Below are positions 7,626-13,240 of a DNA stretch of 15,220 nt, piece by piece (within the stretch, counting starts at the first letter, position 1; the number at the start of each line of letters is the position of its first letter). The notes beneath the pieces are model-generated. The model was given only the letters and a program-made list of their open reading frames with translations, was not told the origin of the DNA and made no database searches. Origin of the DNA: JAQCEJ01 sp040881995 (GTDB taxonomy: Bacteria; Planctomycetota; Planctomycetia; Planctomycetales; Planctomycetaceae); contig JBBECD010000200.1 in assembly GCA_040881995.1 (NCBI GenBank), positions 1 through 15,220 on the forward strand, read 5' to 3'. Made by a program: the position numbers and the translations under genes.

Positions 7626-8828
7626 GTGAGTACGGCCACGCGCAGCAGTGCAGAGACGATCGAATTGTTCGATCGATATGTGATTCCGAATTACAAGCGT
7701 TATCCGATCTCGCTGGTGCGCGGGGAAGGTTCGTTCGTGTGGGACGCCGAGGGGCGGAAATATCTCGATCTGTTTCCGGGGTGGGGCTGCAACATTCTCG
7801 GTTATTGTCCGCCGCCGGTGGTGAGGGCGATTCAGGATCAGGTGTCGCAACTCATTCATGTCCCCAATACCTGGTACACCGAACAACAAGGTGAATTCGC
7901 CGAGATATTATGCACCCGTGGGTTCGGTCAGGCGTTCTTCTGTAACAGCGGAGCCGAAGCAATCGAAGGGGCGATTAAACTTGCGCGGCTGCACAGCACC
8001 GAAGGAAAATACAAGATCGTCACTTTCGAAAACGGTTTTCACGGGCGGACGTACGCCGCCGTCACCGCGACCGCGCAGCCGAAGTATCACGACGGTCTCG
8101 GACCGCTGCTTGCCGGCTTTCGATACGCGCCGCATAACAATCTCGATGCCGTCGCGCAGATCATCGACGACGAGACGTGTGCGATTCTTGTCGAACCGAT
8201 TCAGGGCGAAGGGGGCGTGAATATCCCCGGCGACGATTTCCTTCCGGGATTGCGCGAACTAGCCGACCAGCACAACTGTCTGCTCATTTTCGACGAAGTT
8301 CAAACCGGCATGGGGCGGACGGGGACATGGTTCGGTTATCAGCAATGGGGCGTGCAGCCCGACGTGATGACGCTGGCGAAAGGTCTCGCCGGGGGAGTGG
8401 CGTGCGGCGCCATTATCGCGAGCGAAAAAGTGGCCCCCAGTCTGCGGCCGGGAATGCATGCCAGTACGTTTGGCGGCAATCCGCTGGCGATGGCGGCAGG
8501 AATAGCGACCGCACGGATGATCGAAGACGAAAATCTGCTCGAGAACTGTAAACAGATGGCCGACCTCTTCCGCGAACGTCTCTCCGCGTTGCAGGCCGCG
8601 CTTCCCATCATTCGCGAGCTGCGCGTCCGCGGCATGATGATCGGCATCGACTTGAATATTCCTTCGACTCCCGCCGTCGCGAAATGCATGGAGCGCGGGG
8701 TGCTGGTGAATGCCACGCACGATACGGTTTTACGTTTGCTTCCGGCGCTGAACATCTCGGCGGAGCAAGTGGACCAGGGATGTACCGTCATCGAAGAGGT
8801 TCTGCGCGAAATGTCCGAGGAGACCTGA
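7626..8828 (+). CDS. argD: Acetylornithine aminotransferase
   Basis: 400 residues from a GTG start. It is a class III PLP aminotransferase that converts N-acetylglutamate semialdehyde to N-acetylornithine with glutamate as donor. Motifs: FFCNSGAEAIEGAIKLAR (104-121), FENGFHGRT (134-142), VEPIQGEGG, IFDEVQTGMGRTG (221-233), and the PLP lysine K252 in MTLAKGLAGG. The GTG at 7626 is chosen because AAGGAG lies 7 bases ahead; the ATG at 7593 has a GAGGGG only one base away, and the ATG at 7524 lies inside the inverted repeat. 131 bp follow argB. Succinyl-ornithine or other ornithine-type substrates are possible alternatives, but the argB/argF context favours ArgD. Confidence 0.95.
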   Translation: MSTATRSSAETIELFDRYVIPNYKRYPISLVRGEGSFVWDAEGRKYLDLFPGWGCNILGYCPPPVVRAIQDQVSQLIHVPNTWYTEQQGEFAEILCTRGFGQAFFCNSGAEAIEGAIKLARLHSTEGKYKIVTFENGFHGRTYAAVTATAQPKYHDGLGPLLAGFRYAPHNNLDAVAQIIDDETCAILVEPIQGEGGVNIPGDDFLPGLRELADQHNCLLIFDEVQTGMGRTGTWFGYQQWGVQPDVMTLAKGLAGGVACGAIIASEKVAPSLRPGMHASTFGGNPLAMAAGIATARMIEDENLLENCKQMADLFRERLSALQAALPIIRELRVRGMMIGIDLNIPSTPAVAKCMERGVLVNATHDTVLRLLPALNISAEQVDQGCTVIEEVLREMSEET

Positions 8829-8981
8829 CGACGTTGTTCTCACGCGGCCGTTTCATCAACAGGTGGACGGGGGATCGGTCGATCGAAGTTCCGATCGAAC
8901 GTTTCGGCCACCGCATGATGAATTCAGCCCATGTCGGAACAACCGAGCAAGCGACAGGCGTCAGGGGTCGGGTCAACAATC

Positions 8982-9983
8982 ATGAAACATGTTATTTCGT
9001 TATTTGATTTCAATGCGGGCGAACTACGGAAGCTCTTCGAGCTGGCTTCGGAGCTGAAGGCCCGTCTGCTCAACGGCGAACGACCGGCGTTGCTTCCCGG
9101 CCGCGTGCTCACGCAGGTCTTCGAAAAACCGTCGCTGCGGACGCGCGTCAGTTTCGAAGCGGCGATCATTCACCTCGGCGGGACGAGTATTTTTCTCTCG
9201 GGAAAAGATGCCGGACTGCACGGACGCGAATCTCTTCCCGACGTGGCCCGCGTGCTGACCGACTACTCCGACGCCGTCGTGCTGCGGACGTTTTCGCACG
9301 AGTTGATTCAGGAATTCTCGGAGTATTCGAGCTGCCCGGTCATCAACGGGTTGTCCGATCGAAATCACCCCTGTCAGGCGCTGACCGACATTTTCACGAT
9401 TCAAGAAGTCTTCGGCGCCGACCATTCGCGAAAAATCGTCTTCGTAGGCGACGGCAACAACGTCGCCAACTCGCTGGCGGTCGCCGCGGCGTTGCTCAAG
9501 ATTCCGTTCACGCTCGCCGCTCCGGAGGAATATCAGTTGCCCGACGAATTTCTCGCACAACTGGAACTCTTTGTACCGGGCGCCGAGATCGAGCAGACGG
9601 CCGATCCGCACAAAGCCGTTCGCGACGCCGGTGTGATTTACACCGACGTCTGGGCGAGCATGGGACAGGAGTCGGAACGGGAAGAACGGAAGAAAGTCTT
9701 CGCACCGTATCAGGTCAACGCGAAGCTGTTCCAGGCCGCCCCCGGCGATTGCCGCTTCATGCACTGTCTGCCGGCCCATCGCGGCGAAGAAGTGACCGAC
9801 GACATTATCGACGGCCCGCAAAGTCTGGTCTTCCCGCAGGCGGAGAACCGCATGCACCTCGCCAAAGGATTGCTGGTGTGGCTGCTCGGGGAAGTCCAGG
9901 GTCCAGGGTCCAGAGTCCAGGGCCAGAAAAGTCAAGAGTCGAGAGACAAGAGTCAAGTGCCAGAAGAAGACCGTGACGTTTAG
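8982..9983 (+). CDS. argF: Ornithine carbamoyltransferase with repeat-derived C-terminal tail
   Basis: 333 residues from the ATG at 8982, whose sequence MKHVISLFDFN matches family N-termini; an ATG at 8931 adds 17 unlike residues. It makes citrulline from ornithine and carbamoyl phosphate. Carbamoyl-phosphate site SLRTR (51-55), HPCQ (129-132), FVGDGNNVANSL (154-165), DVWASMGQE (222-230) and ornithine-site HCLPAHRGEE (261-270) are all present. The normal fold ends near LLVWLL (about 302). The last 30 residues (GEVQGPGSRVQGQ... to DRDV) are hydrophilic and encoded by a GTCCAGGGTCCAG-type intergenic repeat, and the stop lies in a second repeat shared with rph. The ribosome site is weak. 153 bp separate it from argD. 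Confidence 0.95.
   Translation: MKHVISLFDFNAGELRKLFELASELKARLLNGERPALLPGRVLTQVFEKPSLRTRVSFEAAIIHLGGTSIFLSGKDAGLHGRESLPDVARVLTDYSDAVVLRTFSHELIQEFSEYSSCPVINGLSDRNHPCQALTDIFTIQEVFGADHSRKIVFVGDGNNVANSLAVAAALLKIPFTLAAPEEYQLPDEFLAQLELFVPGAEIEQTADPHKAVRDAGVIYTDVWASMGQESEREERKKVFAPYQVNAKLFQAAPGDCRFMHCLPAHRGEEVTDDIIDGPQSLVFPQAENRMHLAKGLLVWLLGEVQGPGSRVQGQKSQESRDKSQVPEEDRDV
9895..9941 (+). repeat. GGTCCAGGGTCCAG-type repeat inside the 3' end of argF
   Basis: Tandem-like units of the type GTCCAGGGTCCAG and GTCCAGAGTCCAG, followed by GTCAAGAGTCGAGAG-like sequence. The reading frame of argF passes through it without a stop and gains about 30 residues. The unit resembles low-complexity intergenic repeats more than coding sequence. 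Confidence 0.7.
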
Positions 9984-10016
9984 CCGCGACGCGAAGGGTT
10001 TCCGCAGCGGAGCGCT
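9980..10016 (+). repeat. 37-bp repeat supplying the argF stop codon, copy 1
   Basis: Begins TTAGCCGCGACGCGAAGGG and ends CAGCGGAGCGCT. It matches 11113-11149 at 35 of 37 positions. In both copies the TAG near the start of the element is the stop codon of the gene before it (argF here, rph there). Confidence 0.9.
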
Positions 10017-10027
10017 TTCTTCCGCGT

Positions 10028-10060
10028 GGCACTGGCGGCTTGTCCGCCAGTGTGCCTTTT
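10028..10060 (+). terminator. Possible intrinsic terminator after argF (also palindromic repeat copy 2)
   Basis: GGCACTGGCGG pairs with CCGCCAGTGTGCC around loop CTTGT, with one bulged T, and is followed by TTTT. That suits a factor-independent terminator for the arg transcript, 45 bp after the argF stop. The same palindrome occurs at 5159-5187 without a U-tract, so the terminator role may be incidental. Confidence 0.4.
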
Positions 10061-10157
10061 CATCGTCGAACAACGGCGGGTGGCTGGGGCGCCGTGGGAC
10101 GAAAACCAAACGACAAAACAACGAGCGAGCAGGAGACTCTCAGACAAATTTACGCGA

Positions 10158-10212
10158 CATGGCCCCAGTCGAAGAGCAAACACGGCGGCGGTTTCGTTCG
10201 ACTGGGGCCATG
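10158..10212. repeat. 16-bp perfect inverted repeat
   Basis: Arms CATGGCCCCAGTCGAA (10158-10173) and its complement (10197-10212) flank a 23-base loop. No U-tract follows. It lies midway in the argF-rph gap; its function is unknown. Confidence 0.85.
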
Positions 10213-10293
10213 AGCGCGGTTTCATCGACCATTGATTCACGACGATGGGAACGGTTTTCCTTCATTAACAATCCACTTGCGCCCCAGCCACCC

Positions 10294-10347
10294 AGGCGAA
10301 GCAGGAGCTTCGAAGACTTGCGTTCCCAAGCGGGAGCTTGGGAACGA
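10294..10347 (+). repeat. Compound repeat ending GTTCCCAAGC-GAGCTTGGGAAC, copy 1
   Basis: Contains GAAGC-AGGA-GCTTC followed by a hairpin GTTCCCAAGC/GCTTGGGAAC. A nearly identical element, one to two bases different in the loops, lies at 11160-11214 after rph. This GCTTGGGAACGAG element is a type of dispersed repeat seen in bacterial genomes. Confidence 0.85.
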
Positions 10348-10378
10348 GAATCAAACGAGAAACACAACAGGAACATCC

Positions 10379-11116
10379 ATGCGAACCGACGGACGACGGA
10401 ACGATCAACTCCGCAACATCACCGTGCGGCGGCATTACACCAACGCCACGCCGGGGAGCGTGCTCATTCAGGCGGGGGAGACGATCGTGCTCTGCACGGC
10501 GAGCGTCGACGAATCGGTCCCGCCGTGGAAACAACGGCCGGGGGTCGTTCCGACCGGCTGGGTCACGGCGGAGTACAACATGCTGCCGGGGAGCACGTCG
10601 CCGCGCAAAGCGCGCGAGCGGAACAAAGTCGACGGGCGGACGAACGAGATTCAACGGCTCATCGGCCGGAGTCTGCGCGCTGTGGTCGACTTCGCAGCGC
10701 TCGGGCCGCGGACGATCACCATCGATTGCGACGTTTTGCAAGCGCACGGGGGGACGCGGACGCTGAGCATCACCGGCGGATTCATCGCGCTCGTCGATGC
10801 GATCGGTTCGATCGCCGAGTTGAAGACCGCTGCCAAACCGGTGCTCGGCGACAGCGTGGCCGCGATCAGCGTCGGCATCCTCAACGGTGAAACGCTGCTC
10901 GATCTCGATTACACCGAAGACAGCCGGGCCGAGGTCGACCTCAACGTCGTGATGACCGGCGGCGGGAACTTCATCGAGGTGCAGGGGACGGCCGAAGGCA
11001 AACCGTTCAGCCGCGAGCAGCTCGATCAGCAGATCCGCCTCGCGGAAGAAGGAGTCCGCCAGTTAAGGACGATTCAGCGCGATGCGCTAAGCGACGATTG
11101 GCCGTTCCCCGGTTAG
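10379..11116 (+). CDS. rph: Ribonuclease PH
   Basis: 245 residues, family length 235-260. It is a phosphorolytic 3'-to-5' exoribonuclease that trims tRNA precursors, acting as a hexamer in the cytoplasm. Visible: R87 in VDGRTNEIQRLIGR, phosphate-binding GGTR (124-127), ITGGFIALVDA (131-141), and metal-binding D181 and D187 in YTEDSRAEVDLNVV, followed by EVQGTAEG. The ATG at 10379 is chosen because it gives the family N-terminus MRTDGRRNDQLR and has AGGA six bases ahead; the frame upstream to 10232 is translated repeat. It lies 395 bp after argF and is probably a separate transcription unit. The stop codon falls in the 37-bp repeat copy 2. Confidence 0.97.
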   Translation: MRTDGRRNDQLRNITVRRHYTNATPGSVLIQAGETIVLCTASVDESVPPWKQRPGVVPTGWVTAEYNMLPGSTSPRKARERNKVDGRTNEIQRLIGRSLRAVVDFAALGPRTITIDCDVLQAHGGTRTLSITGGFIALVDAIGSIAELKTAAKPVLGDSVAAISVGILNGETLLDLDYTEDSRAEVDLNVVMTGGGNFIEVQGTAEGKPFSREQLDQQIRLAEEGVRQLRTIQRDALSDDWPFPG

Positions 11117-11149
11117 CCGCGACGCGGAGGGTTTCCGTAGCGGAGCGCT
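11113..11149 (+). repeat. 37-bp repeat supplying the rph stop codon, copy 2
   Basis: Begins TTAGCCGCGACGCGGAGGG and ends TAGCGGAGCGCT; 35 of 37 bases equal copy 1 at 9980-10016. The stop TAG of rph occupies the same place within the element as the argF stop. Confidence 0.9.
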
Positions 11150-11159
11150 AGCTGCGCAG

Positions 11160-11214
11160 TCGGCGAAGCGGAGCTTCGAAGACCTTGCGTTCCCAAGCGG
11201 AGCTTGGGAACGAG
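11160..11214 (+). repeat. Compound repeat ending GTTCCCAAGC-GAGCTTGGGAAC, copy 2
   Basis: Carries GAAGC-GGA-GCTTC and then GTTCCCAAGC/GCTTGGGAAC with a short loop, like 10294-10347. It lies between the 3' ends of the convergent rph and hypothetical genes and, with the 37-bp repeat, nearly fills that gap. It may limit read-through in either direction, though no U-tract is present. Confidence 0.85.
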
Positions 11215-11227
11215 GATAACGCGCCAT

Positions 11228-11245
11228 TCTGACTCATCCCTCGCC
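11228..11245 (-). repeat. GGATGAGTCAGA box after the hypothetical gene
   Basis: The exact 12-mer lies at 11228-11239 (minus), preceded on that strand by degenerate GAGG-type units and the stop codon of the hypothetical gene at 11253. One of six exact copies in the window. Confidence 0.85.
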
Positions 11246-11252
11246 CCTCGTC

Positions 11253-11768
11253 TCACCCCGCTTGCGGCAAGCGGTTCAACTCGCGGCGGACGCAATTCAA
11301 GCCCAGCGTGCAGGCTTCGAACTCCTGACTGAGGCGGTCGAGGATTTCCGCTTCCTCGCGATATGGCTCGTTTCTGAAGCGGGCGGCGAGTTGATACGAT
11401 CGTTTTCCCTGCTCGTAATAATCGATCAGATGATCTTTGCGATCGGCCGATTGCAGATGGCTTAAGGCTTCGGGATAGAGACCGGTCCAGAACAGCGTGA
11501 AGTCGCCGATGTGGCGATAGAGCTCCCGTTGCGGGTCGGCGGAGCGCTGCTCGGCTTCGGTGAGCATGTCGGCGACCCCTTCCAGCCGGCGGCCGATCGT
11601 ATCGCGATAGCGGTGCTGCACGTCGAACCGCGAAAACCGCAGCAGCAGTTCGGAGATGTAATCGATCAGAGGAGGGTCCGCGATCCCGAGTTCCACCTGG
11701 AACGTATGCTCGGTGAGCGCCGCAAAGAGTTGTTTTAAACCATTGGTTCCCGTGACCAGAGCAACCAT
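11253..11768 (-). CDS. Conserved-looking hypothetical protein, function unknown
   Basis: 171 residues; I do not recognise a family. The protein is mostly helical in composition, rich in Leu, Glu and Arg, with no signal peptide or membrane segment. It starts MVALVTGTNGLKQLFAALTEHTFQVELGIADPPLIDYISELL; further notable stretches are FTLFWTGLYPEAL, DYYEQGKRSYQLA and EFEACTLGLNCVRRELN near the end. The ATG at 11768 has AGGGGA six bases ahead, an excellent site. A longer frame to 11912 exists, but it overlaps a promoter candidate and has a basic, low-complexity N-terminus. It is transcribed divergently from the carbonic anhydrase-like gene and converges with rph. Good start signals and good codon use suggest a real gene. 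Confidence 0.8.
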   Translation of the reverse strand: MVALVTGTNGLKQLFAALTEHTFQVELGIADPPLIDYISELLLRFSRFDVQHRYRDTIGRRLEGVADMLTEAEQRSADPQRELYRHIGDFTLFWTGLYPEALSHLQSADRKDHLIDYYEQGKRSYQLAARFRNEPYREEAEILDRLSQEFEACTLGLNCVRRELNRLPQAG

Positions 11769-11883
11769 GATATCCCCTTTCTCTCGCTGTTCCTCTCTAC
11801 ATGATCTCCGAGGCTTCCGCCTCGGCGTTTTCCGTCTACAGATATTGATGAACCGGCCGACGGCACGCATTTTTGCCGTATGA

Positions 11884-11912
11884 ATCTTACGTCCTATTTC
11901 ATCCATCGGCAA
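11884..11912 (-). promoter_or_regulatory. Sigma70-like promoter for the hypothetical gene
   Basis: On the minus strand TTGCCG (11907-11912) and TAAGAT (11884-11889) are 17 bp apart. Transcription would start near 11877, about 110 bases before the ATG at 11768. The -35 lies in one arm of a 10-bp inverted repeat, so a regulator could bind here. Confidence 0.5.
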
Positions 11913-11947
11913 AAATAACCGTCGATAATCAATACATTCCCTTCAGT

Positions 11948-11976
11948 TTGCCCCATCGCTACTAAAATTTTACGAT
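11948..11976 (+). promoter_or_regulatory. Sigma70-like promoter for the carbonic anhydrase-like gene
   Basis: TTGCCC (11948-11953) and TACGAT (11971-11976) are 17 bp apart, with an AT-rich spacer end. The start point would be near 11983, about 120 bases before the ATG at 12106. Confidence 0.45.
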
Positions 11977-12105
11977 AAAATCCCATTCCTTTTTTGGTCG
12001 CATTCGGTATGGTGAACTCTAAACGCCTCGGGACGAAGCGAACGTCGCCGTCGCTTGTTTGTGGTTAAAGACCCTTCACCGTTGAAATGAACGACAGAGG
12101 TATTC

Positions 12106-12744
12106 ATGCTCAAGCCCGAAGAATTATTCGGAGAAACTCCCATAGCGGCCAGTCCTCCCGCGATGAATTGGCCTTACCCCGAAGAGATCCTCGACTGGAA
12201 CGCGATCCTCGGCCAACCCCTCGTGGACGAGACGGCGTACGTGGCTCCCAACGCCGTCGTCGTCGGCCGCGTGACGCTGAAAGCCCGCAGCTCGATCTGG
12301 TACGGCTGCGTTCTGCGCGGGGATGGTGAATTCATCGAAGTCGGCGAAGAAGCCAACGTGCAGGACGGTTCGATTCTGCATACCGACGCGGGGTATCCCT
12401 GCATTTTGAAAGACCGGGTCTCGCTGGGACATCGCGCGACGGTGCACGCTTCGATCGTCGAAGAGGGAGCGCTCATCGGCATCGGAGCGACGGTCCTCAG
12501 CCGATGCATCATCGGCGCCGGCGCGTTGATCGCCGCCGGCGCAGTCGTCAAGGAGGGAGTTCACGTCCCGCCGAACACGTTATGGGCCGGCTGTCCCGCG
12601 CGGCAGATTCGCGAATTGACCCCCGAGCAAAAAGAACGGTTGGCACACACGTACCGCCATTACGTCAACCTGGCGATGGCGTACCGATTGCAACCGCCGC
12701 GCGGTGTGAAGGGGGGGGTTGAAAGGATGAGGGATGAAGGATGA
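12106..12744 (+). CDS. Gamma-class carbonic anhydrase-like protein (YrdA/PaaY type, left-handed beta-helix)
   Basis: 212 residues. The core (about 35-165) is a left-handed beta-helix made of hexapeptide repeats such as VAPNAVVVGRVTL and IGIGATVLSRCIIGAGALI. The zinc histidines of gamma carbonic anhydrases are present: H92 (ILHTDAGYP), H109 and H114 (SLGHRATVH), with R71-G-D73 and Q87-D88 also conserved. Many such proteins bind metal but show little anhydrase activity, so hydration of CO2 is possible and not proven. About 30 residues precede the usual domain start. AGAGG five bases ahead of the ATG fixes the start. The last 14 or so residues (PRGVKGGVERMRDEG) and the stop come from an intergenic GGATGAA-type repeat. 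Confidence 0.92.
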   Translation: MLKPEELFGETPIAASPPAMNWPYPEEILDWNAILGQPLVDETAYVAPNAVVVGRVTLKARSSIWYGCVLRGDGEFIEVGEEANVQDGSILHTDAGYPCILKDRVSLGHRATVHASIVEEGALIGIGATVLSRCIIGAGALIAAGAVVKEGVHVPPNTLWAGCPARQIRELTPEQKERLAHTYRHYVNLAMAYRLQPPRGVKGGVERMRDEG

Positions 12745-12753
12745 GTCAGAGGA
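12717..12753 (+). repeat. GGATGAA tract with GGATGAGTCAGA box over the 3' end of the carbonic anhydrase-like gene
   Basis: GGATGAGGGATGAAGGATGA units end in the exact 12-mer at 12739-12750. The stop codon TGA (12742-12744) is part of the box. The repeat therefore supplies the C-terminal residues RMRDEG. Confidence 0.88.
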
Positions 12754-12755
12754 CG

Positions 12756-12986
12756 AATGCCTGGTTTTCCGGCCCGGCAGGGCCATAACACTGTAGACCC
12801 GGGCAACGCCCGGGGTGACGAAGCGACCACGTCGCCAGAGCCCCGGGAGGGGCGACACAACGAAGAAGACGAAGAACCTGTTTCGCCCCTGCCGGAGCTT
12901 GGAAATCCGGTGGGATTCCGCGACCTCGGGCGTTGCCCGAGGCTACATTGTCGTGCCCCTGCCGGGGCGGAAGAATGCATTACCAC
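12756..12986. repeat. Nested palindromic element of about 230 bp (MITE-like or structured RNA)
   Basis: The two ends are imperfect inverted copies of each other over about 60 bp. The left end runs AATGCCTGG... GGCCCGGCAGGGCC... CCCGGGCAACGCCCGGG; the right end is its complement around CCTCGGGCGTTGCCCGAGG and CCCCTGCCGGGGCGG. Each end contains its own hairpin (12798-12814 and 12924-12942). The middle has a second inverted pair, GCCCCGGGAGGGGCGACA and the complement of TCGCCCCTGCCGGAGCT. No open frame or transposase is inside. Elements of this look are, to my knowledge, frequent in planctomycete genomes. Confidence 0.75.
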
Positions 12987-13005
12987 CGGCAATTAGCGCA
13001 ACTTC

Positions 13006-13039
13006 AAAAAGCGCAAGCGAGGGGTCGCGACTTGCGCTT
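13006..13039 (-). terminator. Candidate intrinsic terminator of recQ
   Basis: On the minus strand, arms AAGCGCAAG and CTTGCGCTT (9 bp, loop 13 bases) are followed directly by more T, giving TTTTT and then GAAG. It lies about 194 bp after the recQ stop. The stem also belongs to the AAGCGCAAGCGAGGG repeat family seen inverted at 3467-3486. Confidence 0.45.
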
Positions 13040-13207
13040 CTCGGTTCGCGACCGTGACTCATTCACGACACGACGATGAGAATCATTCACTCCCATCACC
13101 TTCAGGTCGGTCATTGGAAATCGTCGGCGACACCCATGTCGTTTTCACACGCGGCACCGATCCCATTCCTCAACTCGACTCCCCCGATCCCCGGTCCCCG
13201 GCGTTTT

Positions 13208-13240
13208 TCTGACTCATCCCTCATCCTTTTCTTCACTCCT
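13208..13240 (-). repeat. GGATGAA-family copy at the recQ stop codon
   Basis: On the minus strand GGATGAGGAGTGAAGAAAAGG and further units run to the exact box GGATGAGTCAGA (13208-13219). The recQ stop TGA (13233-13235) lies within the tract, as in the carbonic anhydrase-like gene. Confidence 0.85.

Larger units (their letters stand above)
9984..10378. other. Intergenic region argF-rph, repeat-rich
   Basis: 395 bp without a recognisable gene. In order: the 37-bp repeat copy 1; a hairpin of the CACTGGCGG family followed by TTTT (10028-10060); a perfect 16-bp inverted repeat CATGGCCCCAGTCGAA at 10158-10173 and 10197-10212; a compound repeat with two hairpins (10294-10347); and the rph ribosome site. 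Open frames through it are short and unlike known proteins. Confidence 0.7.
11769..12105. other. Divergent promoter region, hypothetical gene / carbonic anhydrase-like gene
   Basis: 337 bp without a gene. It contains a hairpin CCGAGGC-TTCC-GCCTCGG (11808-11825) in the leader of the hypothetical gene, one promoter candidate per strand, and a 10-bp perfect inverted repeat ATTTTTGCCG/CGGCAAAAAT (11869-11878 and 11907-11916) around the minus-strand promoter. The part 11977-12095 shows nothing clear beyond the ribosome site at its end. Confidence 0.6.
12745..13232. other. 488-bp intergenic region between the carbonic anhydrase-like gene and recQ
   Basis: No gene recognised. It holds the nested palindromic element (12756-12986), the candidate recQ terminator (13006-13039), a plain stretch (13050-13200) in which I see nothing, and a GGATGAA-family copy touching the recQ stop (13208-13240). 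Confidence 0.7.

Noticed and set aside
9024..10121. 365-codon open frame on the minus strand opposite argF
   Set aside because: ArgF on the plus strand has all substrate motifs; the opposite frame is a shadow.
12106..12744. Carbonic anhydrase as a part of the microcompartment
   Set aside because: It lies more than 6 kb away from the shell genes, behind unrelated operons, lacks an encapsulation helix, and the locus type does not fix CO2.
12756..12986. Complete insertion sequence
   Set aside because: There is no open frame resembling a transposase and no clear target duplication; at most a non-autonomous element.
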